Assembly (NCBI GenBank): GCA_964463135.1 | Contig: CAYXBA010000017.1 | Coordinates: 14,876 to 78,875 of the forward strand | Source of the DNA: UBA6898 sp964463135 | GTDB lineage: Bacteria > Nitrospirota > Thermodesulfovibrionia > Thermodesulfovibrionales > UBA6898 | Length of the DNA stretch: 64,000 bases | Direction of reading: 5' to 3' | The notes under the pieces: model-generated | What the model was told of the DNA's origin: nothing | What the model saw: the letters and a program-made list of their open reading frames with translations, nothing else | Database searches by the model: none | Shown here: positions 1 to 9,104 of the stretch, piece after piece | How the letters are laid out: every line of letters starts with the position of its first letter | Position numbering within the stretch: the stretch's first letter is position 1 | Program-made: the position numbers and the translations under genes

Positions 1-625
1 CCGGTGTGTTTACACCGGAACAGGTGCCAAAGGCTGTCCCATTGCCATAGAGGTTCCCGTTATAGTCCACACCTGAATCGAGAACGGCAACTGCCGTTCC
101 TGCGCCGATATATCCGGACGCCTGCGCAACAGGCTGTTTAATAAGCGGAAGGCTTTCCGCAAGGAAAGGCCGCAACACCCTGTTTTTGTATATTCCCTTG
201 ACCCTGCTGTCAGCCGCCAGTTTCTTCAGACCATCGAGATTTTTCACGCTCACAAAAATAAGAGGCAGGTGGCTGTAGTCCTTCAGCGTCGCGACCTCAG
301 CAGCCGGGATAGCACTGAAGAGCCCTGTCTTGAGGGTATGATAGAGCGCGGCCTTCTCCCTGACGATCTCCTCGGTGTCGAGACTCGCCCCTGATTGGGT
401 CCGCAGGAAAGCAGCCCTTTTGGCAGCAGCGGACTGATCCAGAACAACAATTATATCCTCAGCCCCACCCTGTGAAAGACGGTCAACCAGCGTCTGGTCA
501 ACGATCTTCTCCCCTCCCGGGAATACAAGTGCGTAAGAGACCGAATTCCATGCAGCCAGGAGCAGAATTCCCGCAGCAAAAGTCGTTAAGATTCGCAGGA
601 AGGCAGGTTTACTCTTAACTGTCAT
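1..625 (-). CDS. S8 (subtilisin-like) serine protease, N-terminal part
   Basis: This gene runs off the left edge, so only about 208 N-terminal residues are visible. Translating the minus strand from the ATG at 623-625 gives a hydrophobic signal sequence (LLLAAWNSVSYA), then a roughly 120-residue region resembling an I9-type propeptide, then the motif AVAVLDSGVDY, which carries the catalytic Asp of the subtilisin family. The catalytic His and Ser lie outside the window. A GAGGTG ribosome-binding site precedes the start. The product is probably an exported protease activated by removal of its propeptide. It is divergent from the EPS operon, and a role in processing surface proteins is only inference. 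The S8 assignment rests on one catalytic motif plus domain order. Confidence 0.8.
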   Translation of the reverse strand, partial: MTVKSKPAFLRILTTFAAGILLLAAWNSVSYALVFPGGEKIVDQTLVDRLSQGGAEDIIVVLDQSAAAKRAAFLRTQSGASLDTEEIVREKAALYHTLKTGLFSAIPAAEVATLKDYSHLPLIFVSVKNLDGLKKLAADSRVKGIYKNRVLRPFLAESLPLIKQPVAQASGYIGAGTAVAVLDSGVDYNGNLYGNGTAFGTCSGVNTP

Positions 626-743
626 GACGATCTTTCACCTCTTATAGAAAAGATAAAGCTTACCTTTTTATATATTTTACCATAAAAAGCTTGCTGGATA
701 GACAAGAACTGAGACTGTCAGCTAAAAAAATTGCATAGGAAAG

Positions 744-772
744 TTGACATAGCAGATTTTTTCGCTTATACT
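744..772 (+). promoter_or_regulatory. Sigma-70 promoter of the EPS export operon
   Basis: A perfect -35 box TTGACA (744-749) and the -10 box TATACT (767-772) are separated by exactly 17 bases. Transcription would begin near 779, about 40 bases before the FecR-like start at 818. The promoter also rules out translation from the upstream in-frame ATG at 731. Confidence 0.85.
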
Positions 773-817
773 TTGACCCATAACTATATAATTATTTTGA
801 AAACAGGGGACAAAATA

Positions 818-1597
818 ATGATGGTATTCAAAAACGTAGTCGCTCTTTTTCTCTTATTTGCATTTTCCTTTATTACCATAGCGCCTGTCTCTGCCCAGAG
901 CATAGCTGTCCTTGGTGAGGTGAAGGCAAGTGGCAAGGTAGCCATAGAATCAACAGCCGGTCAGTGGATCTCTGCCCCTGCAACCTATCCACTCCTTCAG
1001 AATACCGGCATAAAGACCGCAGAGGGCAGCGCTGCACTTTACTTCAAGGACGGCTCGCGTGTTGACCTCTCGATGAACTCCCTTGCCGTGGTCGATGGCA
1101 GCGGAAGCCAATATGCAATACAGATGTCCAGAGGGACCCTGGCCTTTAATATGGCCCCTGGGGCCTCCCTTTCGGTCATGACCGCTTCTGCCTCTGTTTC
1201 GGTGAACAAGAAGAACCCGCTGGTCCAGAAGGTGAGTATGGAAAAGTCAGGGCGCGTTCTCGGCGTCATCTCGTCCACAGACAAAGGCACAGAGGTCAGA
1301 TGCATTTCCGGCCGTGTTGCCATTGATGTCACTCCTGCCGAGACAAAACTGCTTTCCTCCGGTGAGAGCATCTTTGTTGACGCAGGCGGCAAATACAAGG
1401 TCTACAATACCCAGGCAATAGTCCCGGAAAAAGATGAGGGCGACGGGAAAAAAGGCGGAGCATACTGGCGCGGCGGCTCAGGCGAATGGCCTGGAGCATA
1501 TATTGTAGGCGGGATATTCATAGCCACTGCAGGCGTCATCTCCTTTGATGTCTGGAGGGGCCCTGAAGGTCATCTTGCAAGCCCTTGGGGTTTCTGA
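818..1597 (+). CDS. FecR-domain periplasmic protein
   Basis: The 259-residue product begins at the ATG-ATG pair at 818, after an AGGGGA ribosome-binding site and downstream of the promoter at 744-772. It has a Sec signal peptide ending VSA/Q near residue 26. A FecR-type domain follows (about residues 30-130, with GEVKASGKV, LQNTGIKTAEGSAALYF and DGSRVDLSMNS), and a hydrophobic segment lies near the C-terminus (AYIVGGIFIATAGVISF). FecR domains outside iron transport are common in envelope proteins and often sit in EPS loci. It is first in the operon, so it may sense or organise the periplasmic side of the export machine. That role is inferred; the domain call is firm. Confidence 0.8.
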   Translation: MMVFKNVVALFLLFAFSFITIAPVSAQSIAVLGEVKASGKVAIESTAGQWISAPATYPLLQNTGIKTAEGSAALYFKDGSRVDLSMNSLAVVDGSGSQYAIQMSRGTLAFNMAPGASLSVMTASASVSVNKKNPLVQKVSMEKSGRVLGVISSTDKGTEVRCISGRVAIDVTPAETKLLSSGESIFVDAGGKYKVYNTQAIVPEKDEGDGKKGGAYWRGGSGEWPGAYIVGGIFIATAGVISFDVWRGPEGHLASPWGF

Positions 1598-1631
1598 TCA
1601 TTACTTTTTTCTGTAGCAGTATCTGACGATC

Positions 1632-2645
1632 ATGCAGACCATACGGCGTAGAGTTGCGTTCTTTTTTCTCTGTATTGTTTTTCTCGCCGGATGCGCCGGT
1701 TCCCCGGAAGTGAAGACCTCGTCTCCTGAAGACATGATTGCGTCTTCAAAAAAATCGGACAAGCTGAACGAAGCCCTTATGATGTCTGCAGTAACCCAGC
1801 AGACCCCTCTGGAAGACAGCTATGTGATAGGGCCGGAAGACCTCCTCGATATCGAGGCATACAATGTCGAGGAACTGAAAAAGACCGTCAGGGTCAATTC
1901 CCAGGGAGACATAGCCCTGCCCCTTGTCGGCATACTTACCATAAAGGGTCTCACCACTGCCGAGGCAGAACAGCTTATCGCTAAAAAGCTCGACAAATAC
2001 GTGCAGGAGACCGTTGTAACGGTCTTTGTGAGGGAATACAAGAGCCAGAGGATATCGGTCATTGGTGCGGTCAAGAAGCCTTCGGTATTCGCCATTACCG
2101 GCCAAAGATATCTCCTCGATATGCTGATGATGGCTGACGGTCTTGCAGGAGAAGCCGGCGGCGTCTGCTATGTCATCCGGCCGACGCTCAAGACAAGCCC
2201 CAACAGCAAGGCAGAGACCATAGTCATAGACCTTGATGAGCTCATCATGAAGGGCAATTTCAGCCTGAACATCCCGGTCTTTGCCGGCGACATCATCAAC
2301 GTGCCGAAGGGCGGCATCTTCTTTGTCGACGGAGAGGTGAAGACGCCGGGCGTGTACACGATGAAAGGCAAGACAAGCATTGTCCAGGCCATTACCATGG
2401 CGCAGGGTGTCGCACCAAACGCGTCGACCGATGATGTACGGATCTTCCGGGACAACGGCAAAGGTGAACGCGAGATCATCGTGGTCGATTACGACTCGAT
2501 CAAGAGCGGTACCCAGCCGGACATGATGATCGCTGAAAATGATATAATCATCGTCGGCACCAGCGGCGCAAAAGCCTTCTTTAATAGCTTTGTGCGGACG
2601 ATCAGAGGCGCGGTCAGCTTCGGCGGCATGAGTATGGGGTTCTAA
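1632..2645 (+). CDS. wza: Polysaccharide export outer-membrane lipoprotein (Wza-like)
   Basis: This 337-residue lipoprotein has the lipobox LAGC with the lipidated Cys at position 21. A Poly_export domain begins at VIGPEDLLDI (about residue 65). At least two SLBB segments follow (ISVIGAVKKPSVFAI and FFVDGEVKTPGVYTM). Proteins of this family form the octameric outer-membrane channel through which capsule or EPS leaves the cell, docking on the Wzc-type co-polymerase encoded six bases downstream. Its length is in the normal range, slightly shorter than E. coli Wza. The symbol is used for the family; strain-specific naming cannot be decided here. Confidence 0.9.
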   Translation: MQTIRRRVAFFFLCIVFLAGCAGSPEVKTSSPEDMIASSKKSDKLNEALMMSAVTQQTPLEDSYVIGPEDLLDIEAYNVEELKKTVRVNSQGDIALPLVGILTIKGLTTAEAEQLIAKKLDKYVQETVVTVFVREYKSQRISVIGAVKKPSVFAITGQRYLLDMLMMADGLAGEAGGVCYVIRPTLKTSPNSKAETIVIDLDELIMKGNFSLNIPVFAGDIINVPKGGIFFVDGEVKTPGVYTMKGKTSIVQAITMAQGVAPNASTDDVRIFRDNGKGEREIIVVDYDSIKSGTQPDMMIAENDIIIVGTSGAKAFFNSFVRTIRGAVSFGGMSMGF

Positions 2646-2650
2646 GAAAT

Positions 2651-4957
2651 ATGACGGACGACAGGATAAATTCAGCGCAGGAAGATAACCGCAGCAGGGC
2701 GCTCGAAAAGATAAGTGAGCACCCCCTCGTCCCGGGCGGGTACTATCCCTACGGCGAGGACGAGGTCCATCTCCGGGACTATCTCCAGATCATTCTCCGG
2801 AGAAAATGGATCGTCATCACCTTCCTGCTGACCGTATTTACCACGGTAACGATCGGCACTCTCATGATAAAGCCCCAATACAAGTCGACCGTGACCATGA
2901 AGATCGACAAGGAAAACCCGAACATCCTCACCTTTAAGGATGTCTATGCGGTCGAAAGGCCTGAAGAGGATTATTACCAGACCCAATTCAAGATCCTCAA
3001 GTCCAGAAACCTTGCCAAGCGCGTGATCAGGCAGATGAAGCTTGACGCAAACCCTGAGTTCTCCGGACAGAAGGCAGAGCTGAAGGCAGCCGCATTCCTC
3101 AAGAAGCCTGACAACCAGCTGAAGGAAGAAGGCATCGACTCCTCCCTGGTGGACGGGTTCCTGGGCCGGGTAGAGGTCGTTCCCCAGCAGAAGTCGCGGC
3201 TCGTTAACGTAAGCTTCACCTCATACAACCCTGAACTTGCTGCCCGGGTGACTGATTCGATAGCAAAGTCCTTCATCGACCTGAACATAGAATCAAAGTT
3301 CGAAGCAACGCAGCAGGCACGCGAATGGCTCGAAAAACAGCTTGAGTCGATGAAGATAAAGGTCGAACAGGCAGAAGAAAAACTGAACGAATACGCCGGC
3401 AAGAACGAGATCATCTTTCTTGAAACAAAGGTCGATGACAAGGACGGCAAGGGCGGAGGCGGAGGCAGTGAGAACCTCGTCTCGAAAAAACTCGGCGCCC
3501 TTTCGACCGAGATGATCACGGCGACCTCCGAGCGGATACAGAAAGAAGCGATCTATAACGAGGTAAAATCGGGCGAGGCAGAAGCGAGCCCTGTCGTCAT
3601 GAACAGCGCCATGATACAGAGCCTGCGCAAGGACCATGCTGCCCTCGAGTCGGACTACAATCAGAACCTGAAGATCTACAAGCCGGACTACCCCAAGATG
3701 GTCAAGCTCAAGGAACTGATGGACCAGGTGAAGAAGCGGCTGGATACCGAGACCAAGAGGGTCGTATCGAGCATCAAGAAGGACTATGAGGCAGCGGTGA
3801 AACGTGAGGCCTATCTGAAATCCGCCTTTGACAAACAGAAGCAGGAGGCCCTTGATCTGAACAACCGCTCGGTCCAGTACCAGATCCTGAAGCGCGAGGC
3901 AGACACAAACAAGGAACTCTACAACGGCCTGCTCCAGAGGCTGAAGGAGACCGGCATATCGGCAAGCCTCACCTCAAGCAACATCCAGATCCTCGACCGC
4001 GCTGAAGTGCCGAAGGGGCCGTTCACCCCCCGGAAAGGCAGGAATATCATGCTCGCCCTGATCATCGGCCTGTTCGGCGGCATAGGCCTTGCCTTCTTTG
4101 CCGAATATCTGGACAACACGATCAAGACGCCCGAAGACATTGAAAAGAAGATGTACATGCCTTCCCTCGGCCTTGTGCCGCTCTATGCCCCTGATAAGCT
4201 GGCATTGAAGGCAGGCAGGGGAAGGGGCAAGGTCCCGGCAAAGCAGACCAAGAGTGCGCCGGTCGAGTACATCAGCCACTCGGACAGCAAGAGCCAGTTG
4301 AGCGAGGCATACTCATCCATCAGGACATTTCTCCTCTTTTCTACCGCAGGGAAACCGCCCAAGGTGATGATGGTGACCAGTGCGCGACGTGAGGAAGGCA
4401 AGACAACGACCGCGATCAATACTGCCATCAGCCTTACCAAGTCGGATGCAAAGGTCGTCATTCTTGACGCTGATATGCGCAGACCGAGGCTCCACAAGGT
4501 CTTTAAGGTGAGCAATACTACGGGGCTGTCGTCCTTTCTCTCCGGGAACGAGGAGTTCGGCGAGACCCTGGTGAAGCATACGGACATTCCGAATCTGGAT
4601 GTCATAACCTCAGGCCCCCTGCCGCCCAATCCTGCGGAACTGCTCGGCTCATTCAGGCTGCGCGAACTGATCGACGGCCTGTACCCGCTGTACCATTACA
4701 TCATCTTCGATACACCGCCCATTCTCGGACTTGCCGATGCGGCCATTGCAAGCACCCAGACAGACGGCGTGATCATGGTCGTGCGGTCCGGCCAGACCCC
4801 GAAAGAGGCGGCAGTGCAGGCAAAGAAGATACTCGAAAGCGTCAATGCAAAGGTGCTCGGCGTTGTACTGAATGCCATCGATGAACCGAACATGAAGTAC
4901 GGGTACTACTCCTACTACCAGTATTACTACCAGAATTATACGAGTGATGAAAAATAG
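2651..4957 (+). CDS. wzc: Wzc-like polysaccharide co-polymerase with BY-kinase domain
   Basis: The 768-residue protein has the full Wzc layout. There is a Wzz segment with a first membrane helix (about 54-74), a long periplasmic coiled-coil region (about 210-430) and a second membrane helix (about 465-487). A cytoplasmic bacterial tyrosine kinase follows, with Walker A TSARREEGKTTT (about 576), Walker A' VVILDADMRRP (about 603) and Walker B IIFDTPP (about 683). The C-terminus is a tyrosine cluster (YGYYSYYQYYYQNY) typical of autophosphorylation tails. A glycine-rich stretch near residues 266-272 interrupts the coiled coil. Phosphorylation cycles in this family control polymer length and export. 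The likely phosphatase partner is the CpsB-type enzyme at 9758. It overlaps the next gene by 14 bases. Confidence 0.93.
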   Translation: MTDDRINSAQEDNRSRALEKISEHPLVPGGYYPYGEDEVHLRDYLQIILRRKWIVITFLLTVFTTVTIGTLMIKPQYKSTVTMKIDKENPNILTFKDVYAVERPEEDYYQTQFKILKSRNLAKRVIRQMKLDANPEFSGQKAELKAAAFLKKPDNQLKEEGIDSSLVDGFLGRVEVVPQQKSRLVNVSFTSYNPELAARVTDSIAKSFIDLNIESKFEATQQAREWLEKQLESMKIKVEQAEEKLNEYAGKNEIIFLETKVDDKDGKGGGGGSENLVSKKLGALSTEMITATSERIQKEAIYNEVKSGEAEASPVVMNSAMIQSLRKDHAALESDYNQNLKIYKPDYPKMVKLKELMDQVKKRLDTETKRVVSSIKKDYEAAVKREAYLKSAFDKQKQEALDLNNRSVQYQILKREADTNKELYNGLLQRLKETGISASLTSSNIQILDRAEVPKGPFTPRKGRNIMLALIIGLFGGIGLAFFAEYLDNTIKTPEDIEKKMYMPSLGLVPLYAPDKLALKAGRGRGKVPAKQTKSAPVEYISHSDSKSQLSEAYSSIRTFLLFSTAGKPPKVMMVTSARREEGKTTTAINTAISLTKSDAKVVILDADMRRPRLHKVFKVSNTTGLSSFLSGNEEFGETLVKHTDIPNLDVITSGPLPPNPAELLGSFRLRELIDGLYPLYHYIIFDTPPILGLADAAIASTQTDGVIMVVRSGQTPKEAAVQAKKILESVNAKVLGVVLNAIDEPNMKYGYYSYYQYYYQNYTSDEK

Positions 4958-6254
4958 CTGCCTCGGCCGGAGAGGATCTGCCCCGGCAGTGCTCGTCTCT
5001 GTTCTTGCTCTTATCCTTTTGATCGCTTCCCTCATTCCCCTCGGCGCCAAGGTCCTGGGCTGGTATTTCTTCAGAGAACAGGACGAAAAGGCCCTGACCA
5101 CTGCGCTCCGCTGGGACAAGGGAAACGCATCCTATCACTACCTGCTCGGCAAATACTATCACATGAGCCTGGCCAGCCCGGATATGCCGAGGGCGATCGA
5201 AGAGTATCAGGAATCACTCAGAAGGAGCCCTCTGAGGCCCGGCGTATGGGTCGATATTTCAAAGGCTTATCAGCTGAATAATCAGCCGGCAGAGGCAGAG
5301 CGGGCACTCGAACGGGCAATAAAGCTGAATCCCAACAACCCGCCGCTCCTCTGGGAAGCCGGAACATTTTATCTCATGAACAACATGACCGAAAAAGCGG
5401 TGACAGCACTGAGGCAGTATCTCCTGCTGGAACCTGCCATGCAGTCAATGGTCTATGACCTCTGCTGGAAGCTCAGGCTCGAAAACAGTTTCATCATCCA
5501 GCATATTGTGCCGCAGTCATATCTGTACCAGGCGGGGTACCTCTCCTTCCTCATGGCAGCAAAGAAGATCGCAGAGGCAGAAGATGCCTGGAACGCTCTG
5601 GACCCGAACAACATCGAGAAGAAGGATTTCATCGCGTTCACCAATTTTTTGATCGACAATGGCCAGTACGGCCAGGCAGAAGCGGTCTGGGATGCGGTCA
5701 CCGCAAAGATCGAGGGCATGCATGGCCGCGAAGCAGCCTCCCTGCTCTGGAACCACGGCTTTGAGAGCGAACCTCTTAACGGAGGTTTTGACTGGCGGAT
5801 AACCGAAGCAGAGGGGGTAAATGTCTTTATTGATGATACGGTCAAGATGACCGGTTCCCGTTCCCTGGGTATTGTTTTCGATGGCCAGCATAATCCGGAC
5901 ATAACCTTTGCCCGCCAGATCGTACCAATAACTCCCGGCACACGGTATTCGCTCAGGACTTACATAAAAACAGACGGTATAACCACAAAGAACGGCGTAT
6001 TCCTGCAGGTGCAGGGGCTTAACTGCACAGGCCTTTCAGTCCGGACAGACAGTGTCGTGGGCAGCGGGTACTGGAAAGAGATGCCGATGGATTTTGAAGT
6101 GCCCGCCGGATGCAGCGCTGCAGTGGTAATGATACGGAGAGAGAGGTCCCAGAAGCTTGACAACAAGATCGAAGGAACGGCATGGATAGACGGGATAATC
6201 CTGAAACCCCAGACAGCCACTCAGACGAGCAGTTTCAAAAAGCCTACGAAGTAA
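4944..6254 (+). CDS. Membrane-anchored TPR protein with C-terminal carbohydrate-binding-like domain
   Basis: The 436-residue product starts inside the end of the Wzc gene, which implies translational coupling. It has one N-terminal membrane helix (VLVSVLALILLIASLIPLG), then tetratricopeptide repeats (about 60-165). A C-terminal beta-rich region (about 275-430) contains NGGFDWRI, SRSLGIVFDG and ITPGTRYSLRTYIKTDG, which resembles a CBM/discoidin-like sandwich. TPR proteins are common scaffolds in EPS export, and a sugar-binding tail would fit contact with the nascent polymer. The TPR and membrane parts are clear; the carbohydrate-binding call is by pattern only. Function beyond scaffold is inference. 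Confidence 0.7.
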   Translation: MMKNSCLGRRGSAPAVLVSVLALILLIASLIPLGAKVLGWYFFREQDEKALTTALRWDKGNASYHYLLGKYYHMSLASPDMPRAIEEYQESLRRSPLRPGVWVDISKAYQLNNQPAEAERALERAIKLNPNNPPLLWEAGTFYLMNNMTEKAVTALRQYLLLEPAMQSMVYDLCWKLRLENSFIIQHIVPQSYLYQAGYLSFLMAAKKIAEAEDAWNALDPNNIEKKDFIAFTNFLIDNGQYGQAEAVWDAVTAKIEGMHGREAASLLWNHGFESEPLNGGFDWRITEAEGVNVFIDDTVKMTGSRSLGIVFDGQHNPDITFARQIVPITPGTRYSLRTYIKTDGITTKNGVFLQVQGLNCTGLSVRTDSVVGSGYWKEMPMDFEVPAGCSAAVVMIRRERSQKLDNKIEGTAWIDGIILKPQTATQTSSFKKPTK

Positions 6255-7705
6255 TCTCCCTCTCATACAGGGGAGATGAACCGGAACGCCTGTACCGCGA
6301 GGCTATCGGCTGTTTTGACACGCTCATCGAAATCTCGCATGGCAATGAGGCGATACGGGAATTCGCCCAGCGCCGCAGCATTGACATGAAGTACCTCATT
6401 GACGGCGCCAGCTTCGTCATCTCAAAGATGCACTTTAACCCGGAGAATAATTTTTACATAACCCTCGGCCTGCCGCAGCACGCAACACCGGAGGAACTGA
6501 ACAGAAGATGGAAGAAGTTCATGCTCCTGTATCATCCGGACAGACAGGTCGGCAAGGAAGAATGGGTATCAGAGCGGGCAAAAAAGGTCAATGAGGCATA
6601 CACCGAGCTCAAGGATGAAACAAAGAGGGCCGAATACGACCGCAGACTGACCGAGCAGATGCTGAACCGGAAATTCCCGTCTGCACCTGCTCAGGGATCG
6701 ACCCATCACCGCAGGCCCGCAGCCACGTTCCGGAGACGCAGAAGCATTGAGCCGGCAACAGGATGGGGCAGGGTACGTCCCTACATGCCCAGGATACTGA
6801 TCTTTGTCTATATACTCATTGCCCTGATCTCGATAGGTTTCATATACATCAGGAACCAGTCGTCCGGTCTGGAAGCAGAGCTTGCGCCGGAACCTGCCGG
6901 ACAGGACAGGAGCAGGAGAACAGAGACAGCCGCAATTGTCGTCCCGAAGCCTGCTGCTGTCGAAGAGCATTCTTCAAAGATCGAACAGCCGCTTCCTGCT
7001 GAAATGAAGAATGAACCTGCTCAGGTGCATCAGGACCCGGCAAGCACTGCAACACATACTTCCACCCTCCAGACAATAAGGAGCTGGTTCCAGCCGAACG
7101 CAAAGAAGCAGGCGCATGAGAAGGGCCAGGCTCAGGCTAAGGTCAAGGGAGACAACACCCTGCAGGAGAAAAATGTGCATGCAGGCCACGATTCTGCAAT
7201 CCCGGCCATAGCACCTCTCAGACAGCAATCCGCAGAGCAGATCCAGAGAGAAGACCCTCCTCAACACCGTGCTGAGCCGGCTGATGCGGTAAAACCCTTT
7301 CAGGAGGTAAAGCAGCAGCAGGCGCCAGTACAGCAAAAAACCGAGCAGATAACAAGAGATGAGGTCGAGGAGTTCATGCAGAGATATGTCGCTGCATACA
7401 CGAAGAACGATCTGAACGGATTTTTATCGCTCTTTTCCCGCTCTGCAGTGGAGAACAACACCCTGAACTATAACGAGATACGGAACGCATACAAAGAGAC
7501 CTTCAGCGAGAAGATCAACCACTACCGGATCACCAATATGGATATCCGGACAGACGGACAGACAGCGACCGTGTCCGGCGTGTACAATATCAACCGGTAC
7601 ATCTCTGCGGATGACCGGTGGGTCAGGTATAGCGGAAAGATCGCGTGGAAACTGACCCGGGAGAACGCCCAGCTCAGGATCATCAGTACAAACTATGATA
7701 AATAA
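6182..7705 (+). CDS. DnaJ-domain membrane protein with C-terminal NTF2/SnoaL-like domain
   Basis: This 507-residue protein overlaps the previous gene by 73 bases. A J domain occupies about residues 88-155 and keeps the HPD motif (LLYHPDRQ, about 117-119) needed to stimulate Hsp70 ATPase. A basic linker leads to a single membrane helix (ILIFVYILIALISIGFIYI, about 203-222). A long low-complexity region rich in Ala, Gln, Glu and Pro follows. The last 120 residues (VEEFMQRYVAAYTKNDLNGFLSLFS and following) look like an NTF2/SnoaL-type fold and would be periplasmic. It probably recruits DnaK to the inner face of the EPS machine while its outer domain contacts periplasmic parts. The architecture is visible; the role is inferred. 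No DnaK gene is nearby. Confidence 0.75.
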   Translation: MDRRDNPETPDSHSDEQFQKAYEVISLSYRGDEPERLYREAIGCFDTLIEISHGNEAIREFAQRRSIDMKYLIDGASFVISKMHFNPENNFYITLGLPQHATPEELNRRWKKFMLLYHPDRQVGKEEWVSERAKKVNEAYTELKDETKRAEYDRRLTEQMLNRKFPSAPAQGSTHHRRPAATFRRRRSIEPATGWGRVRPYMPRILIFVYILIALISIGFIYIRNQSSGLEAELAPEPAGQDRSRRTETAAIVVPKPAAVEEHSSKIEQPLPAEMKNEPAQVHQDPASTATHTSTLQTIRSWFQPNAKKQAHEKGQAQAKVKGDNTLQEKNVHAGHDSAIPAIAPLRQQSAEQIQREDPPQHRAEPADAVKPFQEVKQQQAPVQQKTEQITRDEVEEFMQRYVAAYTKNDLNGFLSLFSRSAVENNTLNYNEIRNAYKETFSEKINHYRITNMDIRTDGQTATVSGVYNINRYISADDRWVRYSGKIAWKLTRENAQLRIISTNYDK

Positions 7706-9104
7706 TATGCTTGCAGCCATCATTATTCTGGCAACGCTCCTCTTCGGGGCGGTCGAGGTCTGGTCAGAAGCGGCCGTGCTGGTCCTTGTCTTTGCCACGG
7801 CCCTTTTCTGGTCCATAAAAAATGGGGACCAGCAGGAGGACCTGCCCGCCAATACCGGAAGGCTGCTTGTCGTGGCCCTCAGCTTCTGCGCATATATCGG
7901 GCTGCAGCTCGTACCCCTCCCGGCTGCGGTTGTCAGCTTCATCTCCCCTGCCACTGCACGCATAAGGGAGTTCTACAGCATCACGCCGATGAAGTTCATG
8001 CCGCTCAGCTTCAGCCCGTATCTGACCATCCATGAACTGATTCGGGCAGCCGCTTTTTTTACGGTCTTTTTCATCTCCTCGCTCATCCTCCGGGACAGGG
8101 AGAAACTGACCAGGATGATAGTCATACTGATCGTCTTCGGCTTCTGCCTTGCGGTCTTTGCGATCGTGCAGAAGGCGACCTGGAACGATAAGATCTACTG
8201 GTTCAGGGAGCTTACGGTCGGCGGCACCCCGTTCGGTCCTTTCGTGAACAGGAACCATTTTGCCGGCTTCATCGGCATGCTCGTTCCCCTCGGCCTCGGT
8301 TTTACCCTGACCCGGGAATACCGGGAAAAGATCATCTTTTTCGGCTTTCTGACGGTCATCATGACCGTATCGCTCTTCTTCTCCCTCTCACGCGGCGGCA
8401 TTCTCAGCTTCTTTGCAGGCATGGCGCTCTTCAGCATGCTTGTTCTGGTCACAAGGGTCCAGACAAGAAAAGTATGGGCCATAGCCGGATTTCTGCTCGT
8501 GGTTGCCGCATACCTTGCATACCTCGGCATTGATCCGATCGTAGACCGTTTCTACCAGACAGATATTTCGAAAGAGCAGCGCATTATTGTCTGGCAATCT
8601 ACCCTGACCGCATTCAAGGACTTCTGGCTCACCGGATCAGGACTCGGCACATATATTGACATGTTCCATCTCTATTCCCCTCCCTCAGTCCATCAGGTCG
8701 TCTATGACCATGCACACAATGATTACCTCGAATATATTCTCGAAACCGGAACGATCGGCATTGCACTGGTTATAGCCTTTGCCGGCCTGCTCCTGTATCC
8801 CTTTGCAAAGGCCGATTTTCAGGGGAAAAGGGGCATGATACGGATCGCCGTGATCTCATCCGTCTTTTCGATGCTAATGCACAGCATCTTTGATTTCAAT
8901 CTCCACATTCTTTCTAACCTGCTGCTCTTCGCTCTGGTGCTCGGCATGCTCTCGTCGCTTTCCATGACCGCAGAAGGGAAATACCACAGGCGCAGAACCG
9001 CGGCAAAGAGCAAAGAACAGAGAACCGAGCGCGCTGATGCCAAAGCAGTAACAGGGGATGAGGTTGAAGATTGGGAAAAGGAGCTAAAAAAAGATCATGC
9101 GTAG
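7695..9104 (+). CDS. O-antigen ligase/polymerase family membrane protein (WaaL/Wzy-like)
   Basis: The 469-residue product has about a dozen hydrophobic helices. The large periplasmic loop carries HAHNDYLEYILETGTIGI (about residues 340-357), the hallmark of the Wzy_C/O-antigen ligase family. It either polymerises undecaprenyl-linked repeat units or transfers the finished glycan. A second, EpsG-like polymerase is encoded at 49104, so ligase or polymerase cannot be decided from sequence. The start overlaps the DnaJ-like gene by 11 bases. The hydrophilic tail contains a four-unit 7-bp repeat (9005-9032) in frame, encoding residues such as AKSKEQRTERA. Confidence 0.85.
   Translation: MINNMLAAIIILATLLFGAVEVWSEAAVLVLVFATALFWSIKNGDQQEDLPANTGRLLVVALSFCAYIGLQLVPLPAAVVSFISPATARIREFYSITPMKFMPLSFSPYLTIHELIRAAAFFTVFFISSLILRDREKLTRMIVILIVFGFCLAVFAIVQKATWNDKIYWFRELTVGGTPFGPFVNRNHFAGFIGMLVPLGLGFTLTREYREKIIFFGFLTVIMTVSLFFSLSRGGILSFFAGMALFSMLVLVTRVQTRKVWAIAGFLLVVAAYLAYLGIDPIVDRFYQTDISKEQRIIVWQSTLTAFKDFWLTGSGLGTYIDMFHLYSPPSVHQVVYDHAHNDYLEYILETGTIGIALVIAFAGLLLYPFAKADFQGKRGMIRIAVISSVFSMLMHSIFDFNLHILSNLLLFALVLGMLSSLSMTAEGKYHRRRTAAKSKEQRTERADAKAVTGDEVEDWEKELKKDHA
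9005..9032 (+). repeat. In-frame 7-bp tandem repeat in the ligase tail
   Basis: Four units (AAAGAGC, AAAGAAC, AGAGAAC, CGAGCGC) follow each other with an exact 7-base period inside the C-terminal coding region. Two of the words recur in the in-frame array at 56985-57019. Confidence 0.65.

Noticed and set aside
731..817. Longer FecR-like protein starting at ATG 731
   Set aside because: That ATG lies upstream of the -35/-10 promoter and has no ribosome-binding site; the ATG at 818 has both context and a proper signal peptide.
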